The notes: generated by a model from the sequence alone, not told the origin. A stretch of DNA of 31,594 nt from Pseudomonadota bacterium (GCA_023451735.1 JAEXYH010000077.1:1-31594), one strand, 5' to 3'. Positions 16,426-24,107 are shown, counted from the stretch's first letter. A program made the numbers and translations.

Positions 16426-17630
16426 TACTCGTGGCGCAGAGCGTCGATCGGGTTGAGCTGAGCCGCGCGGCGTGCCGGGAAATATCCGAAGATCATGCCG
16501 ATTGCTGCGGAAAAGAGGAAGGCGAGCAGGATGATTGTCGGGCTCGCCACGAACGGTACCTGCAGATAGCTGACGACGCCATAGGCGAGCGCCAGTCCGG
16601 CAAGGATGCCGGTAATCCCGCCGAAGATGGATAGCATCACGGCCTCCACCAGAAACTGCGTGAGCACCTGTTTTTCCAATGCGCCGATCGCGAGCCTGAT
16701 GCCGATCTCGCGGGTGCGTTCGGTCACTGATACCAGCATGATGTTCATGATGCCGATGCCGCCGACGAGAAGGCTGACGGCCGCGACCGCGCCGAGCAGA
16801 CCGGTCAGCAGCACCGTTGTTCCTGTCATCGCGGCCGCAATCTGGGACATGTCATTGACGGAAAAATCATCGTCGCGGCCGATGGCGATGCGGCGGCGTT
16901 CCCTGAGCAGGCTTTCGACATCCGACTGAACTTTTGCAGTGGATACGTTTTCCTGGGCCGAGAGGATAATGCTCGAGATGGTTGTCGTGCCGCCGATGCG
17001 CCGCTGGTGAAGTTTCAGCGGCATGATCACGGTATCGTCCTGATCGTCGCCCATGCCCGACTGGCCCTTGACGGCGAGAACGCCGACGACCGGGCAGGCG
17101 ACATTGCTGACACGAATGCTCTGGCCAACCGGATCCGCCGCACCGAACAGTTCGCGGCGGGTGGTTTCGCCGATGATGCACGCTGCCTTGCTGCCGCGAT
17201 CTTCATCAGGCAGGAAATCCCGGCCGAGCGCCAGATCCCAATCCTGAGCAATCAGATAGTCGCCGGTCGTGCCGATGACGCCGGTTGAGCGGTTGGCGCC
17301 GCCGGCGATAACAGTGACGGTGCCGCGGTTGACGGGGGCGACAGCACGCAGACCGCTTACCTGATCGCGTATGGCCGCTATATCGTCATCGGTGAAGCGT
17401 TTCGCTTCCGTGCTTGCCCGGCCCGGTCCCCACTGGCCCGGACGGACGAAAAGCGTGTTGGTGCCAAGCCGTGAAAGTTCATCACGCACCTTGGCGGTCG
17501 TGCCGTTGCCAACGGTGACCATGGCAATAACCGCGGCCACGCCGATCACGACACCGAGCACGGTGAGAAACGACCGCAGCATGTTGCGGCTGATCGCGCG
17601 CCAGGCGAGTTTTGCCGTCTCAAACCACAT
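16425..17630 (-). CDS. MacB-type ABC transporter permease (FtsX-like)
   Basis: A 401-residue inner-membrane permease. The first span (about 18-42) is followed by a large periplasmic MacB_PCD domain (about 50-260), then three spans in the C-terminal FtsX domain (near 275, 330, 365), with the conserved RTREIGIRLAIGA coupling loop and the terminal PARRAAQLNPIDALRHE. Unlike E. coli MacB, the ATPase is a separate protein, whose gene overlaps this one by 11 bases. With the adaptor upstream it forms a MacA-MacB-like tripartite system for export of drugs, peptides or siderophore-like molecules; the substrate is unknown. No outer-membrane TolC gene is nearby. Confidence 0.92.
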   Translation of the reverse strand: MWFETAKLAWRAISRNMLRSFLTVLGVVIGVAAVIAMVTVGNGTTAKVRDELSRLGTNTLFVRPGQWGPGRASTEAKRFTDDDIAAIRDQVSGLRAVAPVNRGTVTVIAGGANRSTGVIGTTGDYLIAQDWDLALGRDFLPDEDRGSKAACIIGETTRRELFGAADPVGQSIRVSNVACPVVGVLAVKGQSGMGDDQDDTVIMPLKLHQRRIGGTTTISSIILSAQENVSTAKVQSDVESLLRERRRIAIGRDDDFSVNDMSQIAAAMTGTTVLLTGLLGAVAAVSLLVGGIGIMNIMLVSVTERTREIGIRLAIGALEKQVLTQFLVEAVMLSIFGGITGILAGLALAYGVVSYLQVPFVASPTIILLAFLFSAAIGMIFGYFPARRAAQLNPIDALRHE

Positions 17631-18333
17631 GGGCGGCTTCCTTTGCCTGGATTTCGTCGCTCACCAGATGACCATCAACGAAGCGAAGCAGCCGATTTGC
17701 ATAGGCCGCGATATCCTCCTCATGGGTGACCATGATGACGGTGATGCCGTTTTCGCGGTTGAGCCTTGTGATGAGATCCATGATCTCGATACTTGTCTTC
17801 GTGTCGAGATTGCCGGTCGGCTCGTCGGCAAGGAGCACTGCCGGGTCGGTGACGATGGCTCTTGCGATTGCCACGCGCTGCTGCTGGCCGCCGGAAAGCT
17901 CCTGGGTCGTATGCCCTTCACGCCCGCGAAGCCCGACCTGTTCCAGTGCTGCCATGGCCCTGCGCCGCCGCTCGGCATGGTCCATGCCGCGATAGACGAG
18001 CGGGAGCTCCACATTTTCGACCGCCGAGGTGCGGGCGAGAAGATTGAAACCCTGGAAGACGAAGCCGAGCATGTGCCGACGCAGCAATGTCATTTGCTCG
18101 CGGCTGAAACCGCCGGTCGGGATACCCTGGAAGATGTATTCGCCGGAGGATGGAAGATCGAGACCGCCGATGATGTTCATCGCCGTCGACTTGCCGGAGC
18201 CGGACGGCCCCATGATCGACACGAACTCACCCTGCGCGATGGTCAGGTTGATTTTGTCGAGTGCGCGGATCGTCGCTTCGCCACGGCCGTAGATCCTGGA
18301 AACCTGTCTGAATGCGATGAGGGGAGCAGTCAT
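17620..18333 (-). CDS. MacB/LolD-type ABC transporter ATP-binding protein
   Basis: The 237-residue cytoplasmic ATPase of the efflux system. Walker A GPSGSGKST is at 42-50, the signature LSGGQ at 146-150, Walker B VLLADE at 166-171 and the switch His in MVTHEED near 204. All nucleotide-binding residues are present. It starts 13 bases after the adaptor stop codon and its end overlaps the permease start, so the three genes are one transcript and probably translationally coupled. Confidence 0.95.
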   Translation of the reverse strand: MTAPLIAFRQVSRIYGRGEATIRALDKINLTIAQGEFVSIMGPSGSGKSTAMNIIGGLDLPSSGEYIFQGIPTGGFSREQMTLLRRHMLGFVFQGFNLLARTSAVENVELPLVYRGMDHAERRRRAMAALEQVGLRGREGHTTQELSGGQQQRVAIARAIVTDPAVLLADEPTGNLDTKTSIEIMDLITRLNRENGITVIMVTHEEDIAAYANRLLRFVDGHLVSDEIQAKEAAHVV

Positions 18334-18346
18334 CGTCAGTCTCCCG

Positions 18347-19681
18347 TCATCGGCTGCGGGCGGTGGCGTCGGTGATCAGCTGGTCGCCATCTTTGAGCTC
18401 TGCCGATTTGACGGCGGTAAACTGGCCGTCAGTCGAGCCCATTTCTACCGACACGCGTTGCGGCGCGCCATTGCGCAGAACCCAGACGGAACGGCCTGCC
18501 GTCGATGCCTCGCCGCGGCTGCCGCGGTTTCCACGTGGCCTGGGTGGGGAGAATAGACGCGATAGGAAACTGCCACGGGGCTGCGTGGCCGAAGGCGGCG
18601 AATAACGCAGCGCCGCATTCGGCACGAGAAGCGCACCGGTGACCGACTGAACGGTGATATCGGCGGTTGCGGTCATGCCCGGGCGCAGAAGAAGATCCTG
18701 GTTATCGACCGTCAGGATCGCCTTGTAGGTGACGACGTTGGAGACGGTTTCCGAGGCGAAACGCACGGCCTCGATTTTCGCCGGGAAGTTTCGATCCGGA
18801 TAGGCGTCGACGGAGAACTTCGCCTCCTGGCCTTCCTTGACCTCTCCCACATCGGCTTCATCAACCGCGACCTGGAGCTCCATATGTTTCAAGTCGCCGG
18901 CAATGGTGAAGAGCACAGGCGCGTTGAGGGAAGAGGCGACGGTGGCGCCGGGATCGACGTCTCGGGTCAGGACGACGCCGTCGATCGGCGAAACGATCTT
19001 CAGCTTGGAGAGGTTGACTTCGGCGAGGCGAAGGCTGGCTTCGGCCGAAAGCACGGCCGCCTCGTTGATTTCCGTCGTCGCGACGGCTGAATCATAGGCG
19101 TATTTCGCTGCGTCCAGATCCTGCTGGCTGGAGATGCGATTGTTGACCAGCGAGGTGAGGCGGTCAAAGCTGATCTTTGCGGAAGCCGCTTCCGCCTGCG
19201 CCTTCAGCACATTGGCCTTCGCGGAGGCCAGCTGGGCGCGGGCGCTCTGGACGTCGGCTTCCTGCTTGTTGGTGTCGAGTTCCAGCAGGATCTCGCCGGC
19301 CTTCACGGGGCTGTTATAGGTGACATTGACCTTGCGCACAGTACCGGACAGTTCGCTGGAGATGTCGACCTGGTCTGTCGGCTGGATCGAGCCGGTGGCG
19401 GTGACGATCACCTGCAGGTCGCCGTTCTTTGCCGGCTGCGTCGTGTAGTCGAACTGCTGACCGTCGGCTGCGCCATAAAAATAGAAGCCGATGCCACCGG
19501 CGATGACGAGACAGAGGATTCCGGCGAGCCATCCGCCGCGGCCACGCTTCTGCCTGTGGCCGGATGTCGCAAGGATCGCGGCAAGATCCGGGGCGTCCGG
19601 CTTGCCGGAAGTGGTGGGATCCGTGGGAGCGTTCACTCTGCAGCCTCGTTTTTCATTCTTTTCAATATTCTTGCGATCCAT
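18347..19681 (-). CDS. MacA/HlyD-type periplasmic adaptor (efflux membrane fusion protein)
   Basis: A 444-residue adaptor bridging the MacB-type permease to an outer-membrane channel. A cytoplasmic tail is followed by one membrane span (about 50-69), a lipoyl/beta-barrel part (QVDISSELSGTVRKV), a long coiled-coil hairpin rich in Ala (about 130-215), a second lipoyl half (LKIVSPIDGVVL) and the beta-barrel. A Pro/Arg/Gly-rich insert (about 370-395) interrupts the C-terminal domain. The start may instead be GTG at 19636, which has CGAGG seven bases upstream and would remove 15 residues. It is the first gene of the operon. Confidence 0.9.
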   Translation of the reverse strand: MDRKNIEKNEKRGCRVNAPTDPTTSGKPDAPDLAAILATSGHRQKRGRGGWLAGILCLVIAGGIGFYFYGAADGQQFDYTTQPAKNGDLQVIVTATGSIQPTDQVDISSELSGTVRKVNVTYNSPVKAGEILLELDTNKQEADVQSARAQLASAKANVLKAQAEAASAKISFDRLTSLVNNRISSQQDLDAAKYAYDSAVATTEINEAAVLSAEASLRLAEVNLSKLKIVSPIDGVVLTRDVDPGATVASSLNAPVLFTIAGDLKHMELQVAVDEADVGEVKEGQEAKFSVDAYPDRNFPAKIEAVRFASETVSNVVTYKAILTVDNQDLLLRPGMTATADITVQSVTGALLVPNAALRYSPPSATQPRGSFLSRLFSPPRPRGNRGSRGEASTAGRSVWVLRNGAPQRVSVEMGSTDGQFTAVKSAELKDGDQLITDATARSR

Positions 19682-19830
19682 CCTGTCCGCCGTCGATCGG
19701 ATCGGTGGCGCGGGCGGTTATTATTGTGGCTCCATGCCATGAATCGCGCGGAAGGAGAAATTAAATAACCGTAAGTTGCCGGCGACTATGAGGCTCAAGA
19801 TTTCTGCAGTGGTCCGCCCGGATCATGCAT

Positions 19831-19856
19831 CGAACTTGATGATCGCGCGTTTCGTT
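19831..19856 (+). promoter_or_regulatory. EcfG/RpoE2-type promoter of the DUF2171 gene
   Basis: CGAAC (19831-19835), 17 bases, then CGTT (19853-19856). One base of the -35 differs from the GGAAC consensus; the -10 is perfect. The -35 begins 48 bases before the ATG, and nine bases separate the -10 from the ribosome site, the same layout as for the two neighbouring small genes. Confidence 0.6.
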
Positions 19857-19878
19857 ACCGCAACAAAGGAGATCTGCG

Positions 19879-20139
19879 ATGATCGACGTAGCAAAAATCA
19901 AGGAACATGCCGAAATTATCGGTGCCGACGGTGTTCACGTCGGGACGGTGGACCGTGTCGAGGGCGGTCGGATCAAACTTACCAAGAAGGATAGCGGCGA
20001 AGGCCGGCATGAAGGGCATCACCATTTCATATCACTGGAACTGGTAGCCGAGGTGGAAGGCGACACGGTCAGGCTGTCCGCCGATGGCGACGTTGCCGTG
20101 AGCTTCGAGGAAGAAGAGGGCGGCAAGGCTGTTCACTGA
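19879..20139 (+). CDS. DUF2171 domain protein, probable stress protein
   Basis: An 86-residue soluble, very acidic protein beginning MIDVAKIKEHAEIIGADG. The pattern HVGTVDRVEGGRIKLTKKD followed by HHHFISLELV fits DUF2171, a small PRC-barrel-like beta fold of unknown function. A His-rich patch (about 45-49) stands in the middle. The ribosome site AAAGGAG (19865-19871) is strong. The upstream promoter resembles the general-stress type. It is convergent with the 59-residue gene, with the 14-bp stem-loop between. Confidence 0.85.
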   Translation: MIDVAKIKEHAEIIGADGVHVGTVDRVEGGRIKLTKKDSGEGRHEGHHHFISLELVAEVEGDTVRLSADGDVAVSFEEEEGGKAVH

Positions 20140-20157
20140 AATTGGTCGATACGAATC

Positions 20158-20194
20158 GATATGGCCGGTACCAAAGTAAAGTACCGGCCATATC
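20158..20194. terminator. 14-bp perfect stem-loop between convergent small genes
   Basis: GATATGGCCGGTAC (20158-20171) and GTACCGGCCATATC (20181-20194) are exact complements around a nine-base loop. It lies 18 bases after the DUF2171 stop and 16 bases after the stop of the opposing gene. No T tract follows on either strand, so it would be an atypical terminator or a transcript-end protector for both. Confidence 0.65.
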
Positions 20195-20210
20195 TGTGTG
20201 TTGAATTCAT

Positions 20211-20390
20211 CTATTGCTGGCTGCTCGGTACGCCGAAACGTTCAGGCAGGAATGCTGTTTCCGTCTGTTTGCCACTCAACCGATCAGATTTGGCGGAATT
20301 GACCGATTGGAGCGGTGCTACGGTGGACAATACGGCGATGCCGCCTGCGATGAGGGTGGCCGAAGCAATCAGGAAAGTGCTGCGTTTCAT
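20211..20390 (-). CDS. 59-residue protein with signal-peptide-like N terminus, unknown function
   Basis: The reading frame opens MKRSTFLIASATLIAGGIAV, a typical signal peptide or single span, and continues with a polar tail of about 35 residues ending in FGVPSSQQ. I do not recognise the family. The gene is supported by a strong ribosome site (GAAGGAG, 20404-20398) and by a promoter match (GGAAC, 16 bases, TGTT) at the same spacing as for the next small gene. It is probably a periplasmic or membrane-anchored stress protein; this is inference from promoter and signal only. Confidence 0.75.
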   Translation of the reverse strand: MKRSTFLIASATLIAGGIAVLSTVAPLQSVNSAKSDRLSGKQTETAFLPERFGVPSSQQ

Positions 20391-20413
20391 CGGAATTCTC
20401 CTTCGTTAAGGAA

Positions 20414-20438
20414 AACAAGGGCTTTGGAAAAACGTTCC
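20414..20438 (-). promoter_or_regulatory. EcfG/RpoE2-type promoter of the 59-residue gene
   Basis: On the minus strand GGAAC (20438-20434), 16 bases, then TGTT (20417-20414). Transcription would start about 20407, just ahead of the GAAGGAG ribosome site. The -35 begins 48 bases before the start codon. Confidence 0.65.
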
Positions 20439-20530
20439 CTCCCGGGTTGGCACCTTTTGGTGCTTGACCGGTGTCGAAATGAAAGAGATGCCCTGCGGAT
20501 GATTACGCGCCGTCGCTACCGGCTTTCGGC

Positions 20531-20656
20531 CTAGCTGCTGGCGGAGAGTTCGGCTGGCGACGCCATGATATCCTGGTCTCCGATCGAGCGGTCCATATAC
20601 TTGAAACCGAGGATACTCAGAACAGAAGCGATAAGAATAACGAATATAATCCGCAT
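20531..20656 (-). CDS. 41-residue single-span membrane protein, unknown function
   Basis: A tiny protein opening MRIIFVILIASVLSILGFKY, a membrane span of about 17 residues, followed by a short tail DRSIGDQDIMASPAELSASS. I do not recognise it. The ATG at 20656 has the strong site GAAGGAG at 20669-20663; the frame is open to 20728, but the added residues overlap the promoter. The promoter has the same form and spacing as that of the 59-residue gene 140 bases downstream on the same strand, so the two are probably coregulated from separate promoters. Confidence 0.75.
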   Translation of the reverse strand: MRIIFVILIASVLSILGFKYMDRSIGDQDIMASPAELSASS

Positions 20657-20678
20657 GGAAGTCTCCTTCGGCGGCAAT

Positions 20679-20703
20679 AACACGGTGGCGAAACAGTTGT
20701 TCC
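20679..20703 (-). promoter_or_regulatory. EcfG/RpoE2-type promoter of the 41-residue gene
   Basis: On the minus strand GGAAC (20703-20699), 16 bases, then TGTT (20682-20679). The -35 begins 47 bases before the start codon and the -10 ends 10 bases before the ribosome site, the same as at 20414-20438. Confidence 0.65.
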
Positions 20704-20798
20704 GCTGAGCGTGACCGGAAGGCTGCATAATGTCTTGAAGAATTGTATCGCGAACGGCTGAAACGTTACCAATGACTGCGCGATGAAAATGTTTCGAA

Positions 20799-20874
20799 TG
20801 GTGAGAGCACAGGGATTCGAACCCTGGACCTACTGATTAAAAGTCAGTTGCTCTACCAGCTGAGCTATGCTCTC
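20799..20874 (-). tRNA. tRNA-Lys (anticodon TTT)
   Basis: A complete 76-base cloverleaf with encoded CCA. The acceptor stem pairs GAGAGCA with TGCTCTC; the D arm is GCTC/GAGC, the anticodon stem ACTGA/TCAGT around the loop CTTTTAA (anticodon at 20841-20839), and the T arm CAGGG/CCCTG with TTCGAAT. Nothing is irregular in the mature part. It lies alone between the small genes and ccdA; no integrase or target duplication is nearby, so it has not served as an integration site here. Confidence 0.97.
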
Positions 20875-21062
20875 TCACCAATGCGCCTGAGCGCCTTTCG
20901 AAAGTGCGCGATACATATGCAGGTCACATCTTGCGGTCAACCCGCAAAACGTCCAAAAAAATCGCTGTTCGACGCTTTTTGTGCCGATGCATAAAAGGTG
21001 ATTGGAATTAGGCGGCAATCGGCGGTAGCGCCTCTGCCAAATCTGATAATCGGAGCGATCCC

Positions 21063-21809
21063 GTGTCCATTGCCGAAATTTCCATATTTACCGCGCTTCT
21101 TGCCGGGACACTGTCGTTTCTTTCTCCCTGCGTCCTGCCGCTGGTGCCGCCCTATCTCTGTTACATGGCCGGCATCTCTGTCGATCAGTTCCGAGATCAG
21201 TCTTCTCAGGCCGCATCACCGGCGCGGAAGGCCGTGCTCCGATCCGCTTTCTTCTTCACGCTCGGATTTGCAACCGTATTCGTCATGCTCGGTGCGGGCG
21301 CGTCGACGGTCGGGGTGCTTTTGCGCCAGCATCTTGATCTTCTGTCGAAGATCGGCGGGCTGATCATCATCGTCATGGGGCTGAATTTCCTCGGCGTCCT
21401 GAGAATCGGCTTCCTGTCACGCGAGGCGCGGTTCCAGGCTTCCGGCCAGCCGGCAACGCTTTCGGGCGCCTATCTGATGGGGCTCGCCTTCGCCTTCGGC
21501 TGGACGCCGTGCATCGGTCCGGTGCTGGGCGCGATCCTCGGCGTGGCGGCATCGCGCGAGACGGTGGGCGAAGGGGCGGCGCTGCTTGCCATCTATTCGC
21601 TCGGACTTGCCGTACCGTTCTGGATCGCTGCGGCCTTTTCAGGTGTGTTCATGCGGTTTATGACCCGTTTCCGTCGCCATCTCGGGTTGGTCGAGAAGGC
21701 GATGGGTGTGTTCCTGATCGTTACCGGCCTTGCCTTCATCTTCGGATTCGTCAGTTCGGCGGCGATCTGGTTCCAGGAAACCTTTCCAATCCTGATGCAG
21801 ATCGGCTGA
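21063..21809 (+). CDS. ccdA: cytochrome c biogenesis protein CcdA
   Basis: Moves reducing power from cytosolic thioredoxin across the inner membrane to periplasmic thiol proteins, for cytochrome c maturation and disulfide isomerisation. The protein has 248 residues and six predicted spans. The two redox cysteines are present: Cys23 in SFLSPCVLPLVPP and Cys150 in FGWTPCIGPVLG. It starts with GTG behind CGGAG. The AEC-family gene follows after 34 bases on the same strand and may be cotranscribed, though the functions are unrelated. Confidence 0.93.
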   Translation: MSIAEISIFTALLAGTLSFLSPCVLPLVPPYLCYMAGISVDQFRDQSSQAASPARKAVLRSAFFFTLGFATVFVMLGAGASTVGVLLRQHLDLLSKIGGLIIIVMGLNFLGVLRIGFLSREARFQASGQPATLSGAYLMGLAFAFGWTPCIGPVLGAILGVAASRETVGEGAALLAIYSLGLAVPFWIAAAFSGVFMRFMTRFRRHLGLVEKAMGVFLIVTGLAFIFGFVSSAAIWFQETFPILMQIG

Positions 21810-21843
21810 CAGATCTGCCGAAACAGCGGATCACAAATCGCCG

Positions 21844-22806
21844 ATGACCGATGTTGTTGCACTTCTCCTGCCGTTCTTTGGCCTGATCCTGATCGGCTAT
21901 GTGGCGGCAAGGGCGACGGGGCAGCCGCTTGAAGCGCTCGGCTGGCTCAACACGTTCATCATCTATGCGGCACTGCCGGCGCTGTTCTTCAAGCTTGTGT
22001 CACGTACGCCGGTCGAGGAACTGACGCGTATCGATTTCATCCTCGGTGAAATCGCGGCGGTCTATCTCGTGTTCGCCGTCGCGTTTCTGATCGGCTTCGT
22101 GCTGAGGCGGAATTCGTTCGAGGACTGCACGATCCAGGGGTTTACCGCCGGTTACGGCAATATCGGCTATATGGGGCCGGGTCTGGCGCTGCTTGCCTTC
22201 GGGGAAAAGGCGGCGGTGCCTGTGGCACTGATCGTCTGTCTCGAAAATGCAGCGCATTTCATCATGGCGCCGGCCATGATGGCGATGGCCGGCGACGATA
22301 AGCGTCCGATACACCGTATCGTCGGCTCGATCGCAAAGAAGGTTGCGCTGCATCCGTTTATCCTGTCGACGGCACTCGGGTTTGCGTCGGCCGCTTCGGG
22401 GCATCAATTGCCCGGGCCGGCGCTGAAACTCGTCGACTATCTGGCGCAGGCGGCAGCGCCCTGCGCGCTGTTTGCCATGGGTGTGACGCTGGCCTTGCGG
22501 CCGGTGAAGCGCATTCCGGCAGAACTCGGCTATCTCGCCGTTTTGAAGCTCGTGCTTCTGCCGCTCAGCGTCTACCTCGTCCTGTCGCTGGTCGGTGACT
22601 TTGATCCGGTGTGGATGCATGCGGCGATGCTGCTTGCGGCGCTGCCGACGGCAACAAACGTCTTCGTCATCAGCCAGCAATATGGCGTGTGGCAGGAGAG
22701 GGCGTCAGCCAGCATTCTTATCATCACGCTCGCATCTATCGTGACGCTGCCGATCTGGCTCTATGTAATATCGAGCGGAATTTTACCGCCGGATCTGTTT
22801 CCCTAA
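21844..22806 (+). CDS. AEC-family (auxin efflux carrier-like) transporter
   Basis: A 320-residue membrane protein with about ten spans in two halves. Features include an N-terminal LLPFFGLILIGYVAAR, the NTFIIYAALPALFF segment, the crossover GNIGYMGPGLAL, and in the second half LLAALPTATNVFVISQQYG. Family members export or import carboxylates such as malate or malonate; true auxin transport in bacteria is mostly unproven, so no substrate is given. The ATG at 21844 has no clear ribosome site. Its 3' end overlaps the convergent hydroxylase gene by 24 bases. Confidence 0.9.
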   Translation: MTDVVALLLPFFGLILIGYVAARATGQPLEALGWLNTFIIYAALPALFFKLVSRTPVEELTRIDFILGEIAAVYLVFAVAFLIGFVLRRNSFEDCTIQGFTAGYGNIGYMGPGLALLAFGEKAAVPVALIVCLENAAHFIMAPAMMAMAGDDKRPIHRIVGSIAKKVALHPFILSTALGFASAASGHQLPGPALKLVDYLAQAAAPCALFAMGVTLALRPVKRIPAELGYLAVLKLVLLPLSVYLVLSLVGDFDPVWMHAAMLLAALPTATNVFVISQQYGVWQERASASILIITLASIVTLPIWLYVISSGILPPDLFP

Positions 22807-23985
22807 TTCGCGAACGAAGTTCTTCAGGCTGCGTCCCGGCTCGACACCTTCCTGCATGAGCGCGTTGCGCAGCGGGGAAACGGCGTTGAGCACGTGCATG
22901 CCTGCTGCCCGCACCATCTGGACCGGGATCAGATCGGTCAGCAGCGAGCGGTTGAGAAGATCGACGCTGAGGGTGCGGCTCATCACGTCCGGGCGGCGGC
23001 GGCGATTGTAACGGTCACCGGCATCGGCGGCGATAGGGCGGTCCTGTTGGGCCGACAGGAGTTCGGCAAGTGTCATGCTGTCACGTAACGACAGGTTCAG
23101 ACCCTGTGCGCCGATGGGCGGGAAGGCGTGGGCTGCTTCGCCGATCAGCGCCACGCGCCCGGTCCCGAAACGTTCGGCCATCATGCTCGACAGCGGCCAG
23201 GCCTGGGCCTGTCCTTCCACGGTCACCTTGCCGAGGATCGACTGCATGCGTGCTTCGACGATCTTCGACAGTTCCTCCGTCGCAAGGCCCGTCAGGCGGG
23301 TTGCCTCTTCCGGGCGGACGACCCAGACGAGGCTGGAGCGTGAGCCGGGAAGCGGAACCTGGGTGAATGGTCCGCTCTCGGTGTGGAATTCCGTCGAGAC
23401 ATTGCCATGCGGCAGGGTGTGGGCGAAATTCAGAACCACGGCGGATTGCTGGTAAGACCATTTGCGCACGTTTATACCCGCCGCCTCGCGGGTGATCGAC
23501 TTGCGGCCATCGGCACCGATGACGAAGTCGGCTTCGATGACGCCACCACCAGCGATCGAGATCGTGACCTTGTCGGATTGCAGTGCAATGCTTTCGACAC
23601 TCGTCTCGACGCGGGTCAGATTGGGTTCCGCGGCCAGAGCGCCATCCAGCACGTCGGCCAGCGCCTTGTTCGGGATGTTGTAACCGAAGGCATGAAGTCC
23701 GATGTCGCTGGCGCGGAACTGGGCCGGCGGAGCACGCAGCAGGCGGTTGGTGCCGTCGAGGATCTGCATGACGGACAGTGCGGCAGTCGAGGGCGCGATT
23801 TTCTCCCACACGCCCAGGCGCTCGAGATAACGCACGGACTGGTCCATCAGTGCGGTAGTGCGCCCGTCGTCATGTTTCGGCAAAGCTGCCACCAGGCAGA
23901 CCTTGCGGCCCGCGCGCCCGAGTGCAAGAGCTGCTACCTGGCCTGCAAGGCCGCCACCGATGATCGCGATCTCGTAATGCTGCAT
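22783..23985 (-). CDS. UbiH/COQ6-family FAD-dependent ubiquinone hydroxylase
   Basis: A 400-residue flavin monooxygenase probably adding a hydroxyl group to the ubiquinone ring at the inner membrane. The FAD site is shown by IIGGGLAG (8-15), VIGADGRKS (about 155-163) and the ALIGEAAHAFPPIGAQGLNL block (about 275-294). Alphaproteobacteria use one or two broad hydroxylases (UbiL and others) instead of the E. coli trio, so the ring position cannot be assigned. Its 3' end overlaps the AEC gene by 24 bases. A RIME-like repeat lies just upstream, beginning 17 bases from the start codon. Confidence 0.88.
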   Translation of the reverse strand: MQHYEIAIIGGGLAGQVAALALGRAGRKVCLVAALPKHDDGRTTALMDQSVRYLERLGVWEKIAPSTAALSVMQILDGTNRLLRAPPAQFRASDIGLHAFGYNIPNKALADVLDGALAAEPNLTRVETSVESIALQSDKVTISIAGGGVIEADFVIGADGRKSITREAAGINVRKWSYQQSAVVLNFAHTLPHGNVSTEFHTESGPFTQVPLPGSRSSLVWVVRPEEATRLTGLATEELSKIVEARMQSILGKVTVEGQAQAWPLSSMMAERFGTGRVALIGEAAHAFPPIGAQGLNLSLRDSMTLAELLSAQQDRPIAADAGDRYNRRRRPDVMSRTLSVDLLNRSLLTDLIPVQMVRAAGMHVLNAVSPLRNALMQEGVEPGRSLKNFVRELGKQIRR

Positions 23986-24002
23986 TGTCCGCTTCCAATT
24001 CC

Positions 24003-24107
24003 TAAAGCATGTCGCGCAAAAATGTGCAGCGGTTTTGCACTGAAGACATGCGACAAATCAAGAATCTAAAGCGTATGAGCAAATCCGAAGGATCGCGACA
24101 CGCTTTA
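24003..24107. repeat. RIME1-like rhizobial intergenic repeat
   Basis: A 105-base element bounded by TAAAGC (24003) and GCTTTA (24107). It holds two palindromes: the first with arms GCATGTC (24007-24013) and GACATGC (24045-24051) enclosing GCAAAA (24016-24021) and TTTTGC (24033-24038); the second with arms TAAAGCGT (24067-24074) and ACGCTTTA (24100-24107). Size, two-palindrome layout and wording fit the rhizobium-specific intergenic mosaic element RIME1, recalled from memory. The remaining 179 bases up to pcs hold nothing I can name beyond its presumed promoter. Confidence 0.75.

Noticed and set aside
20161..20409. An 82-codon plus-strand frame after the DUF2171 gene
   Set aside because: It begins inside the stem-loop and has no ribosome site, whereas the minus strand has a signal-peptide protein with a strong site and promoter.
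20799..20874. Integration site for a genomic island at tRNA-Lys
   Set aside because: No integrase, no repeated tRNA 3' end and no change in composition on either side.
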